NCBI GenBank assembly: GCA_029259975.1
Contig: JAJDEE010000257.1
Location: forward strand, 1-17,125
DNA from: Planctomycetota bacterium
GTDB taxonomy: Bacteria; Planctomycetota; Planctomycetia; Pirellulales; Lacipirellulaceae
DNA: 17,125 nucleotides
Direction: 5' to 3'
Position numbers and translations under genes: made by a program. The notes under the pieces were generated by a model. It had not been told where the DNA came from, searched no databases, and was given only the letters and a program-made list of their open reading frames with translations. Positions 1 to 7,700 of this stretch are shown here, one piece after another. Position 1 is the stretch's first letter, and the number at the start of each line of letters is the position of its first letter.

Positions 1-561
1 CTGATAGGTCGACAGAGGCACACCGCTCGGGCAGAGATTTTGAAGTCCGTCGAGAACTTCCACTTCTCTTTCCATTAATCCTATGTTCTCAATCGTCGAC
101 GTACGCACAAAGCCAAACTGCGCTGAGGTCCTCCAACTGTAGCGGAAAATCAACCCCAGCGATTCGTGCTCCTCCTCAAAGATCACCTGGTCGCCAGTTA
201 CGTGCTTTAGCAATCTGCGCGGACCAAACGCTGCACCCGTCACGCCGTCTGAAAAAGGCTGCCAGACGGCAAGATTGGAGTCGCTATCCCGATATCGAAT
301 CAGTGTGATTGGACCGGCATGTCGATAGCTATCGTGCAGTTGGTCAACCGTTTGGTAGGGGAACAGGCAGTTCTCAGCACACACTCTTCCTGCAGTTAAG
401 CCACCGGTCGAAGAGACGTACATCCAGTGATCGTTCGAGCTGACGATGCTCATTAGGAAGGGAGCCATTTGGTCATGGTTCAAGATCTGATAGAAATCGT
501 GACCGTCAATTTTCACGAACTTCCCCTTGGTGGCGGAATCGTGTAGAGCTTGTGTACTCAT
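1..561 (-). CDS. N-terminal part of a large uncharacterised protein, possibly GH149-like beta-1,3-glucan phosphorylase (partial)
   Basis: An open frame of 187 codons runs from an ATG at 561 to the window edge with no stop, so the gene continues outside. The start reads MSTQALHDSATKGKFVKIDG. Residues about 44-65 hold SSNDHWMYVSSTGGLTAGR, and a LFPYQTVDQLHDS segment follows. These resemble, from memory, the N-terminal sequence of large (about 1100 residue) proteins often annotated as cellobiose phosphorylase in Bacteroidetes and planctomycetes, some now placed in GH149 (beta-1,3-oligoglucan phosphorylases). The catalytic region is not in the window, so activity cannot be judged. No signal peptide is seen, which suggests a cytoplasmic protein. 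It lies 67 bp downstream of a secreted GH17 enzyme on the same strand, and such pairing fits laminarin breakdown. No clear Shine-Dalgarno precedes the ATG. That it is a real gene is fairly sure; the family is a guess. Confidence 0.7.
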   Translation of the reverse strand, partial: MSTQALHDSATKGKFVKIDGHDFYQILNHDQMAPFLMSIVSSNDHWMYVSSTGGLTAGRVCAENCLFPYQTVDQLHDSYRHAGPITLIRYRDSDSNLAVWQPFSDGVTGAAFGPRRLLKHVTGDQVIFEEEHESLGLIFRYSWRTSAQFGFVRTSTIENIGLMEREVEVLDGLQNLCPSGVPLSTYQ

Positions 562-628
562 TTGGTTTATCACTTGAATAGTTTTGGAAAATTTGAAGTT
601 CGGACGAAGGTTTTCAAATCGCGTACGT

Positions 629-1696
629 CTAATCGAGATTACTCATCGCTGCTTTTGGCGTACGATTTATGTTGAACAGCCCCCAATGCTTTTCCACCTC
701 GTCCGGATGGGGCCCGCCCTTCCAAGATTCGTCGAAGGCCTCGAAGAAGAAAGTGCAAATTTTCTCTTTCTCTGCCCAGTCGGTAAATCGCTGATAATAA
801 AGTTGTTGCGCCGCTTCACTCGCCTCGCCCTTGATGAGCTTTGCTTGCTCTCCCTCATTGTGTACTTGGGTCGCCCAACCCGCCTCGCCAATCACTACCA
901 TCTTTTTGGGGTGATAAGCACAAACTTGGTCGTAGATCTCCTCGGTCCACTGCATGGCCGTCGAGGGTAGAAGTCCCGCCCACATAGCATGAACGTGAGT
1001 GACGATGAAGTCGACTTCTGCCGCAACCGCCTTGCTCTCGGGCTTGTTCCAGAAATTGAAGTCGTCGGCCGTAGTTACCGGCACGGAAGTCCCTTCTCGC
1101 ACGGCTCTAATGTATCGGATCAGTAGTTCCGGGTCAGTGCGGTGGCCGGACCAATATACTTGGGTCTCGTTGCCAACACTCACGGCGATTACTTCCTCCG
1201 GATAGGCGTTCGCTAAGCGAACGGACTGCGCGACTTCCTCTTGATTCGAACGCGTGGCGGATTGCGCGTCCCCAGCGGAAAGAGTCTCAGATGCGGTCTC
1301 ACAGCTGATCCAGGCACCCAGCATCACTCTTACGGGTAAATTCTTCTCATGAATGATTTTCAATACGTCTTCAGCTACTTCGTTCGAACCATAAATCCTA
1401 ATGAGATTCCAGCGTTTTGAAATCAGCTTTAGGTCTTCTGTGATTTCTTCGCTTGTAGGAAGGAGACCTCCAGGCGATTCTCCTTCGCGATAAGGACCGT
1501 AAGAAATGCCCTGCCCAATCCACTTTCCGTCACGAAGGGGAGAAAACTCGCGATCTCCAAGCTGTTTTTCACTGAGTGCTTTGCTGCTCTGTTCACTGGC
1601 CAAGTCATCGGCGCAGACGACCAAACAATTTGCCTGAACAATCCATGCAGTCATGAAGAGTGCCTGAATAACAATCTTACGATGGGAATAGAACAT
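629..1696 (-). CDS. Secreted glycoside hydrolase family 17 protein (beta-1,3-glucanase type)
   Basis: A 355-residue protein. Residues 1-29 form a signal peptide (basic start, hydrophobic core, likely cleavage after VCA). The body is a GH17-type TIM barrel: GISYGPYREGESP at 63-75 matches the first strand, VGNE at 174-177 carries the probable acid/base Glu177, and GEAGWAT at 270-276 carries the probable nucleophile Glu271. FFFEAFDESWK near 316-326 and WGLF near 338 are the usual GH17 end motifs. GH17 enzymes cleave or rearrange beta-1,3-glucans such as laminarin; whether this one is endo-, exo-acting or a transglycosylase cannot be told. It probably acts in the periplasm or outside the cell. 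The next gene on the strand, 67 bp away, may be a glucan phosphorylase, so the two may form a glucan-use operon. The ATG at 1696 is chosen because it gives a good signal peptide; no Shine-Dalgarno is seen. Confidence 0.9.
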   Translation of the reverse strand: MFYSHRKIVIQALFMTAWIVQANCLVVCADDLASEQSSKALSEKQLGDREFSPLRDGKWIGQGISYGPYREGESPGGLLPTSEEITEDLKLISKRWNLIRIYGSNEVAEDVLKIIHEKNLPVRVMLGAWISCETASETLSAGDAQSATRSNQEEVAQSVRLANAYPEEVIAVSVGNETQVYWSGHRTDPELLIRYIRAVREGTSVPVTTADDFNFWNKPESKAVAAEVDFIVTHVHAMWAGLLPSTAMQWTEEIYDQVCAYHPKKMVVIGEAGWATQVHNEGEQAKLIKGEASEAAQQLYYQRFTDWAEKEKICTFFFEAFDESWKGGPHPDEVEKHWGLFNINRTPKAAMSNLD

Positions 1697-1798
1697 AGCG
1701 TAACATTCTGCAAATAAGGGAGAGGACTTACTTCTAGGATAGGTGTTTCGCCCAGTAGCAACGCGCGCCGTTCAACTATGCCAGCACCAACCAACAAT

Positions 1799-1827
1799 AG
1801 AGAGGTTGAGCCAAGCTCAACCTCTCT
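1799..1827 (-). terminator. Perfect 12-bp hairpin, likely terminator of a lost upstream gene
   Basis: agagaggttgag at 1799-1810 pairs perfectly with ctcaacctctct at 1816-1827 around the loop ccaag. On the minus strand it is followed by ATTGTTGG, only moderately T-rich. It lies about 50 bp after the stop of the PEP-CTERM-like remnant (1878) and about 100 bp before the GH17 start. This placement suggests it once ended the remnant gene and now separates it from the GH17 operon. The stem is directly seen; terminator function is inferred. Confidence 0.6.
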
Positions 1828-1877
1828 GCGGATTTTCAATTGTTGACGACGAAGCAAAAAGCGGAAGCCAGATGGCC

Positions 1878-1979
1878 CTAATAGCGGCGTCGGACAACCA
1901 GAGCCAGTCCGGCCAAGCCAAGCAGTGCGAAGGACGACGGTTTCAGTCGAGATTCACTCTGCCCAAGAACTATCCGAAC
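1878..1979 (-). pseudogene. PEP-CTERM-like C-terminal sorting tail, gene remnant
   Basis: The minus strand between a stop at 1982-1980 and a TAG at 1880-1878 encodes 33 residues ending in LKPSSFALLGLAGLALVVRRRY. This has the PEP-CTERM layout: a Pro-Ser-Ser start, a hydrophobic helix and a basic end, a signal that attaches exported proteins through exosortase. The usual PEP motif reads LKP here. Removing one A from the GAAACC run would restore GAACCG (Glu-Pro), so a frameshift is plausible, but stops lie upstream in both frames and no start or body of the protein is found. A strong hairpin follows at 1827-1799. The best reading is the decayed end of a former PEP-CTERM protein gene. Chance similarity is possible because the segment is short. 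Confidence 0.45.
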
Positions 1980-2369
1980 TCACGAAAGCCGAGCGCTGCC
2001 GCATCCGTGTAACTGTTACTGTAATAGTTAGCCGTACAGTTGCAACCATTTGTCTACTATTTTCGTACTGGATCCCAAGATATCTGAGGGTTAGCCTCTC
2101 CGCATCAACCCGATTTGCTGATCAACCATGGAGCTGTTTCTGAGTTAAATTTAGCTGTAACTTGTTCTGAATAAACACTTTATGTTGAATCTCTGAGATT
2201 GCCTCCTGAGGGTATCTTCTCAGTCGCTAGCAGGCTATTGTCTTATTTTTTTGTGTACGATTAGTCATGGCCCATTGGAAGTCCAATCCGCTTTATCGAG
2301 GATTGATCAGCAGTTGGCTATCGTAGGCACCTTGGACCCATCGCAAGGATAAGAATTCCTCCCGATGCG
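1980..2369. other. Intergenic stretch with no recognisable gene
   Basis: Together with the remnant and hairpin at 1799-1979, this fills the gap between the GH17 gene and the nuclease gene. All frames are broken and I recognise no protein, RNA or long hairpin. A run of seven T at 2245-2251 is not preceded by a convincing stem. It may include decayed coding sequence belonging to the PEP-CTERM remnant. Confidence 0.5.
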
Positions 2370-2936
2370 TTAATTACCGTCGTGTACACTTACACTGCGC
2401 GAATTCCAAATGCCAAGATGAGCAGACTGTGCTTGGAGCTGTGCCTGCCAGAGACGTTCCTTCATCGACTGGCTAAAGTCGAAAGATGTTTTGGCTTGTG
2501 CGAGGCCTTGCTGCACCAGTTCTTCGTTCAGCAAACGCCCGTCGTGCCAGACAAAGGCCAGATGCCGACCGTACCGGTCTACAGGTTCGCCATCGATTAC
2601 GATCTGCACACGCCCGTTTGAGCCAGCGATGAATTGCTTGGTGTAGTCGCTTGCTTCAGGCCCCCAAGGCTCAACTGGAGTATTTTCTCGGACGGTTTCA
2701 GGAGTATCGATTCCCTGTAAACGTACGCGTAAATCATTCCGCACTAGGACGATTGTGTCGCCGTCGATGACACGTTGGACAGCGTATTCGCCGGTGCTGA
2801 GTTGACCTCGAGGACGCTGCCAACCTGCTGGCTCAAGGTAGCGATCTTCCAACCACCAGCCACCAACAAAAACTAGCAAAGCAATAAAATACGCGATTGA
2901 TTTTGGCCAGCGATTGCGACGAATGCGACCCGGCAT
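2370..2936 (-). CDS. Membrane-anchored staphylococcal nuclease-like (thermonuclease) protein
   Basis: A 188-residue protein with a basic N-terminus and one membrane segment at about 13-29 (SIAYFIALLVFVGGWWL), probably an uncleaved anchor with the rest outside the cytoplasm. Residues 50-177 form an SNase-fold domain. The family's active-site pattern is intact: VIDGDT (56-61) with the metal-binding Asp60, RLQGIDTPE (72-80) with Arg72, Asp77 and Glu80, and DRYGRHLA (120-127) with Arg124. These correspond to Asp21, Arg35, Asp40, Glu43 and Arg87 of the Staphylococcus enzyme. The expected activity is calcium-dependent cleavage of DNA and RNA, perhaps for nutrient scavenging. The CxxC protein gene lies about 100 bp upstream on the same strand. 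The ATG at 2936 is the only start that keeps the anchor; no Shine-Dalgarno is seen. Confidence 0.9.
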   Translation of the reverse strand: MPGRIRRNRWPKSIAYFIALLVFVGGWWLEDRYLEPAGWQRPRGQLSTGEYAVQRVIDGDTIVLVRNDLRVRLQGIDTPETVRENTPVEPWGPEASDYTKQFIAGSNGRVQIVIDGEPVDRYGRHLAFVWHDGRLLNEELVQQGLAQAKTSFDFSQSMKERLWQAQLQAQSAHLGIWNSRSVSVHDGN

Positions 2937-3018
2937 AGTAAGACTTTGAGTGCTAGTTTTGTGACGCGAAAGGGGATTTGCGGATTGCGATTTTTAGAGG
3001 CAGGTCCCCAATGAGTGG

Positions 3019-3036
3019 CTCGCGACTTGCGACTTA
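3019..3036. repeat. Short 'gcgacttgcgac'-type repeat at a gene 3' end
   Basis: ctcgcgacttgcgactta overlaps the stop codon of the CxxC protein gene (tta, 3034-3036). The same loose motif returns at 4694-4710 and 8552-8572, and in coding form inside smc at 5115-5160 and 6331-6370. Copies are degenerate, so membership is by pattern and not by identity. Confidence 0.5.
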
Positions 3037-3336
3037 GTTTTTGCTGAAATCGAAATGCGTGTTCGTTGGACGACCCAGTGGATCTCGGACAAAACGCTGT
3101 CGGCAATCGCTGCAAAGATCGAAACGCTTCTGGTGGTAAACTTCGTCGCAAACTTCCTCGCCAGGGTCGTCCAGTCGTTCTAGCACTTCCTGGATTTCCT
3201 GCAAATGATCTCGGTCGTCGTCCGCTTCGTCTCCGTGAGGGTCGAGAGCCGCATAAACTTCCAGTCGCACGATATAGCGAAGCTCGTCTGCTGAATCAAT
3301 TCTACGTTTGCAGCAGTCACACGTGTAGTGAATCAT
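3034..3336 (-). CDS. Small CxxC/CxxC probable zinc-ribbon protein, function unknown
   Basis: A 100-residue protein beginning MIHYTCDCCKRRID. Cys6 and Cys9 (with Cys8 between) near the start and Cys75/Cys78 (LCSDC) near the end suggest a two-pair zinc site. An acidic stretch (DPHGDEADDDRD) spans 32-43. I recall similar small proteins in planctomycetes but cannot name a function. A longer frame starts at 3375; the internal ATG at 3336 is preferred because AGGGGA lies 9 bases upstream and the conserved-looking sequence begins there. It precedes the nuclease gene on the same strand, and a short repeat overlaps its stop codon. It is probably cytoplasmic, as no membrane segment is seen. A transcription or translation accessory role is possible but untested. 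Confidence 0.75.
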   Translation of the reverse strand: MIHYTCDCCKRRIDSADELRYIVRLEVYAALDPHGDEADDDRDHLQEIQEVLERLDDPGEEVCDEVYHQKRFDLCSDCRQRFVRDPLGRPTNTHFDFSKN

Positions 3337-3345
3337 TGCATTAAG

Positions 3346-3351
3346 TCCCCT
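3346..3351 (-). promoter_or_regulatory. Shine-Dalgarno AGGGGA deciding the CxxC protein start
   Basis: On the minus strand AGGGGA lies 9 bases before the ATG at 3336. It supports that ATG over the in-frame one 39 bases upstream at 3375. Clear Shine-Dalgarno sequences are uncommon in this window. Confidence 0.55.
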
Positions 3352-4039
3352 GAATAGATAATTTTCAGAATGCAACTCAAAAGAAAAGTCTTTTTCTCTG
3401 CTGGCGAACAGAAAACCGCTAGCGTAACGAATACCCTTCTGAGCTACTCCTATCGTACCGACAACTCTAGGCAGGTAGCAAGTGAATCTTCACATTCCCT
3501 ATGCGATTGAGAAGTTTTGGAACTGCACTCCCTCAGAACCTCACGCAAATAGTGTGCCCAGCTCGCAGCGGCAGATTAACTATCAGGGCGAATGTTAAGT
3601 AAAATAGTGAGCGTCTCCTTCTCAATTACCAGGAAAACGTTCCTCGGCCGATTAATACCATCGATAAAGTGCGGATCTTGCCAGATAAAAACGGTAGATT
3701 CACCCTCACAGGTCGTCTAGAATGAGGGTGGTAGAAATGGACAGCTGTATTAGATGCCGAATGGAAATGGCAGTCCTATATGCACTTTTGACTCTCCGGT
3801 GAGTTATTAGCTGGTGTGTAGGATTTGTTTCACTCACGCTGGATGGTGCGCGATCGCCTTCCTTGCGATCCGGTTTTGGCGACAGGCGTAGTTTCCGCTG
3901 TGACCGTATGCATTGGCCAATAAAGATTGCGCTGAAATTGTAGGGCGGCTGTGGCCGCAGGAGATAAATTTTGCTGATTTGACTCGGCTGTGAATTTGCC
4001 GGTGTCTGTATCTGCAAAGAAACCTGGCACGAAGAAAAT
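3352..4039. other. About 690-bp gap between divergent genes, no recognisable gene
   Basis: This separates the divergent CxxC protein and HNH genes, so it should hold both promoters. Frames on both strands are short or antisense to the HNH gene, and none has a composition or motif I recognise. A 33-codon frame at 3501-3602 has no ribosome site or recognisable product. I see no tRNA, strong hairpin or repeat array. Confidence 0.5.
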
Positions 4040-4046
4040 GGAAGGA
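4040..4046 (+). promoter_or_regulatory. Shine-Dalgarno GGAAGGA of the HNH gene
   Basis: GGAAGGA ends 8 bases before the ATG at 4055, a normal spacing, and fixes that ATG as the start. Confidence 0.6.
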
Positions 4047-4054
4047 TTGGCGTT

Positions 4055-4687
4055 ATGTCTGCCCTTGCGGCTAGTGGTCTCAATGCAAGCGTCCTGGTAC
4101 TCAACAGGCAATACATGGCCGTGCATGTAGTCGGTGTCCGTCGAGCGTTTGGACTCTTGCTCAACGAACTGGCTGAGGTTATCCACATCGAAGGTGGACA
4201 GTACGCTAATTACAATTTTGATTCGTGGCGTGAAATCAGTGAACTCAAGGCTGATTTTAAGAAGCCCGAGGAAGATTGGGTACGGAGCGTCAACTTCGAA
4301 GTCTGCGTGCCTCGTGTGCTGCGCTTACTCTATTACGACCGCCTACCAAAGCAACGGGTGCGTCTGAATCGCCGCAATATTTTTGCCAGAGATGCAAACC
4401 GTTGTCAGTATTGCGGCAAAAAGTTTTCGACGAGCGAGCTGAGTCTCGATCACGTAACTCCAACATGCCTGGGTGGAGGTGCGAGTTGGGAGAATTTGGT
4501 CTGTGCCTGTGTGAAATGCAACGTTCGCAAAGGAGGCCGTACTCCCAAGCAAGCAAATATGAAGCTGATTTGCAAGCCCGTACGCCCAAAGCGTAGTCCG
4601 TTGCTTTCTATCAAGCTAGGCAATCCCAAGTATGCTAGTTGGAAGACTTTTCTCGACGCTGCTTATTGGTCAGTGGATCTAAAGTAG
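4055..4687 (+). CDS. HNH endonuclease family protein
   Basis: A 210-residue protein. The N-terminal half (to about 105) begins SALAASGLNASVLVLNRQYM and contains a WREISE segment; it is a domain of unknown role typical of this HNH subfamily. Residues 107-172 are the HNH module: RNIFARDANRCQYCGKKF supplies the first zinc pair (Cys117, Cys120), SLDHV gives the DH pair (Asp132, His133), WENLV carries Asn147, and CVKCNVRKG gives the second zinc pair (Cys152, Cys155) and Asn156. The site looks intact, so it could cut or nick DNA. The subfamily is widespread in cyanobacteria and planctomycetes as a stand-alone gene and is not an obvious restriction enzyme: no methylase is nearby. It is convergent with smc, with 44 bp between the stops. 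Housekeeping DNA repair or processing is possible, but the role is unknown. Confidence 0.9.
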   Translation: MSALAASGLNASVLVLNRQYMAVHVVGVRRAFGLLLNELAEVIHIEGGQYANYNFDSWREISELKADFKKPEEDWVRSVNFEVCVPRVLRLLYYDRLPKQRVRLNRRNIFARDANRCQYCGKKFSTSELSLDHVTPTCLGGGASWENLVCACVKCNVRKGGRTPKQANMKLICKPVRPKRSPLLSIKLGNPKYASWKTFLDAAYWSVDLK

Positions 4688-4693
4688 ACGCGT

Positions 4694-4710
4694 TTGCGAC
4701 TTCACTCGCG
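4694..4710. repeat. 'gcgactt'-type short repeat between the HNH and smc stops
   Basis: ttgcgacttcactcgcg, followed by tcgcccttcgcg, fills much of the 44-bp gap between the convergent HNH (stop 4687) and smc (stop 4732) genes. It resembles the copies at 3019-3036 and 8552-8572, although degenerate. It does not form a long stem, so a terminator role is not evident. Confidence 0.4.
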
Positions 4711-4731
4711 TTTCGCCCTTCGCGTCTCGGG

Positions 4732-7700
4732 TTACGCTGCTTGACGAATGTTGCCATCGGCTGAAACGTCCTCGAAACGGACCGAGACGCGTTTCGAGAC
4801 ACCTGACTCCTGCATAGTTACGCCATAGAGCGTGTCAGCGCACGACATGGTCCTCTTCGAGTGCGTCACCACGACGAACTGCGTGGTACTCATGAACTGC
4901 TTGAGGACTTCTACAAATCGATCGATATTTGCTTCATCGAGCGCCGCATCAACTTCGTCCAGCACGCAGAACGGGCTTGGGCGGCTGCGAAAGATAGCCA
5001 GCAGCAGAGCCACGCAGGTCATCGTTCGCTCGCCACCTGACAGAAGCGTGATGTTTCGCAGTTGCTTGCCAGGCGGGCGAGCGACGATTTCGATACCACA
5101 CTCTAAAGGGTCGGATGCGAGATTTGTGTCGCGAGTTGATAGTTGTGAATTTTCTGCGAGGGCTTCATCTTTTGCTTCACTCGCCTCTAAAATAATATCG
5201 GCCTCTCCACCACCAAACAGGCTACCGTAGAGTTCTTGAAAGTGTCCGCGGATTACATCGAGTGATTCGACAAAAATCTGTCGGCTCTCTGTATTGATTT
5301 GTGACACTAACGTCAGCAGACGGGCCTTTGCCGATTTGAGGTCTTCGTATTGCTCAAATAATGTCGAGTGTCGCTCTTCGACGGCCTCGAGTTCGGAGAG
5401 CGATTCCAGGTTGACGGGTCCGATGCCTTGGAGCCTTTGCTTGAGCTGTGCGATTTCTGCGTCAATCGCTTCGCGGGGATGGACTGTTGGCAGTGAGCGA
5501 TTGTTAGTACCCTGCTTCGTAGTGTCATCTTCACTAGCCACTACCTGCTGCCCACGACCTGTTTCTGCCGCCAGCACCACCAGCTCGATCGCATAGTCGT
5601 CCTTCATTCGTGTCGACACGTCGCTACGCTGGTGGTCGAGTTGCTGGAGGTTGAGTTCGACTTGTTGCAGGCGGCCTTGCACCTCAAGTAGCTTTGCGCG
5701 CAGGGCATCGACATGACGGAGAACGGTTGTTCGCTGTAGACGGCGAACTTCGTGGCTTTCACTTTGTTGATTGAGTTGCTGGACGAGCGATTCTTTTTCA
5801 TGGTATAGTTCGGCCAGTTCGCTGTTGAGTGTGAGAACCGATTGCTCAAGTTTCAATCCTTGCTCTCGCGATTCCGCCTCGCGATCGCGAGTTTCTTGCA
5901 AGGCTCGATCATGTTCTTCGTGGTCGTGCAATTGCTGCTGCGTCTGCCGTAAGAGACCGTCTCGACGCTGCTCGCATCGTGCCAACGCGACACGATGATC
6001 GGTAACCTGTTGACCGAGTGTGTCGACTTGCCCTTCGAGTTGATTGCTCTGCATCGTCCGGCCGTCGATCTGCTTTTCAAGCTCAGCTTGCTCGGTCTTG
6101 AGCAGCGCTAGCTGTTTGCCGAAGCTTGTGGTCTCGTCCCTGGCTATTAGCTCCTCGCTTTTCGCCGTCTCAAACTCCTCGCGTGCCGAAAGCAACTGCC
6201 GCTCGGCCTCCTCAACGCGCTGTCCTAGCGAGGCATTCTTGAGCTTCGACTCGTTGTATCGGTGTGATACGCTCTGATTTTTCTCGCTGATTTGCTGATA
6301 CTCGTCGTCGGTCGCTTCGATCTCTGATTCAAGTTGCGAATTGCGAGCTTCGAGCTGCGAGCTGCGCTGCTCCAGCTCTGCGATCTCGTCAACAAGTGCT
6401 CGCAGCTCGCTCCGTCGCGATAGCAGTCCCGATGTCGATTGCCTTGGCCCGACGGTTAGTGTGCCATCAGCTCCGACCACTTCGCCCACGACCGTTACGT
6501 AGCTGAGACCACGCCCAACTCCGCTGGCCAGCCGAACCGCCGTTTGTAGATTATCGACAAACCAGTATCGCCCTAGCAACCGCCTTGGCAATGTCGACAG
6601 GTCAGGCACTGTCTCAACGAATGAGTCTGCCCGGCCAACGACACCAAGCTCGCCTGACAAATCGATTCGGTCGACAGCACTCGCCGCCAGCGGAACATCG
6701 AGACGTAAAAATCTTGTCCGACCGGCCCAATCTTTTTCCGACATCGTCAACACTACCGGATCAATCTCCTCGACTACCAGCGAGTTCGCTAAATGACCAA
6801 GCGCTGTCTCGACTAGCGTCGCGGTATCGGCATCGACATGCAGCAAATCGGCCACTAGCCCACGCACTTTACCAAACACCCCGTTCGGTTCTTCACGAGA
6901 CAATCGCAACACTTCCTTCGCTCCGCCACTAAGTCCGTCGAGCCGTCTTTCCAGCTCTTCAAGTACCGTAGCGCGTGCCTGCCCGCTCGTTAGTCGCTTT
7001 AGTAAATCAGTCTTTTCACGCTGTGCCTTGGCCAGCTGCTGACGATCGTCGCGTAGCTTCGCCTCGGTTCTGGCGATTTGCGATTGCGATTGTTGATACT
7101 CTTCGCGGGCTTGTTGAAGCTCGCGTTCAGCAGCTTCGACCTGGGTCGTCAGTTGGCTTCGCACACTCTCTAAATGTTCGACCTGCACATGCAACCGTTC
7201 GAAAAGTGCCTGCGCCGTGGTGCGCTGCGTTTCGAGCGTGTGTAGTTTCGTTTCGAGCTGCGACACTTCGCCGACAATCGTAGTGTGACGCTGCCTACTA
7301 TCGGCAAGTGTTTTGCGGCACGTTTGCAATGCTTGTACCACCAAATCTAGCTCGGCTTGCTTCGCTTGGACGCTTTGATTGTGTTCCTCGAACTGCAACT
7401 GAGCCGCCGTTAGTTCGGCATCGGTCTCGGCAACGAGTTGCTGCGAGTTTCCTGCACGAGAGGTCATGGTCAGCAATTGGTTTTGCAACCGCTTCGACTC
7501 TTGACGTAGCTCGTCGCTGCGAGCCAACTGGCTTCGCCGCGTCGACTCGGCTTGAGCGATTTGTTCGCGAACCGCTGCCGCCTTGCTGTTGGCCTCCTGT
7601 ACCTGCCGTTGCATCGTCTCGGCGGCTTCTTCTGCCTCCACCAGTTGCCCGTCGCACTCGGCAACTTGTTCCTGCAACGTTTGCCGTTCGACGGTCAGCT

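Noticed and set aside
3501..3602. 33-codon plus-strand frame in the long intergenic gap
   Set aside because: No ribosome site, no recognisable sequence, and length expected by chance.
3706..4188. 160-codon minus-strand frame
   Set aside because: It overlaps the start of the HNH gene antisense, has low-complexity Ser/Thr/Arg-rich composition and no recognisable motif.
4055..4687. HNH gene as part of a restriction or defence island
   Set aside because: No methyltransferase, other nuclease, or defence-type neighbour is present; the gene sits among housekeeping genes.
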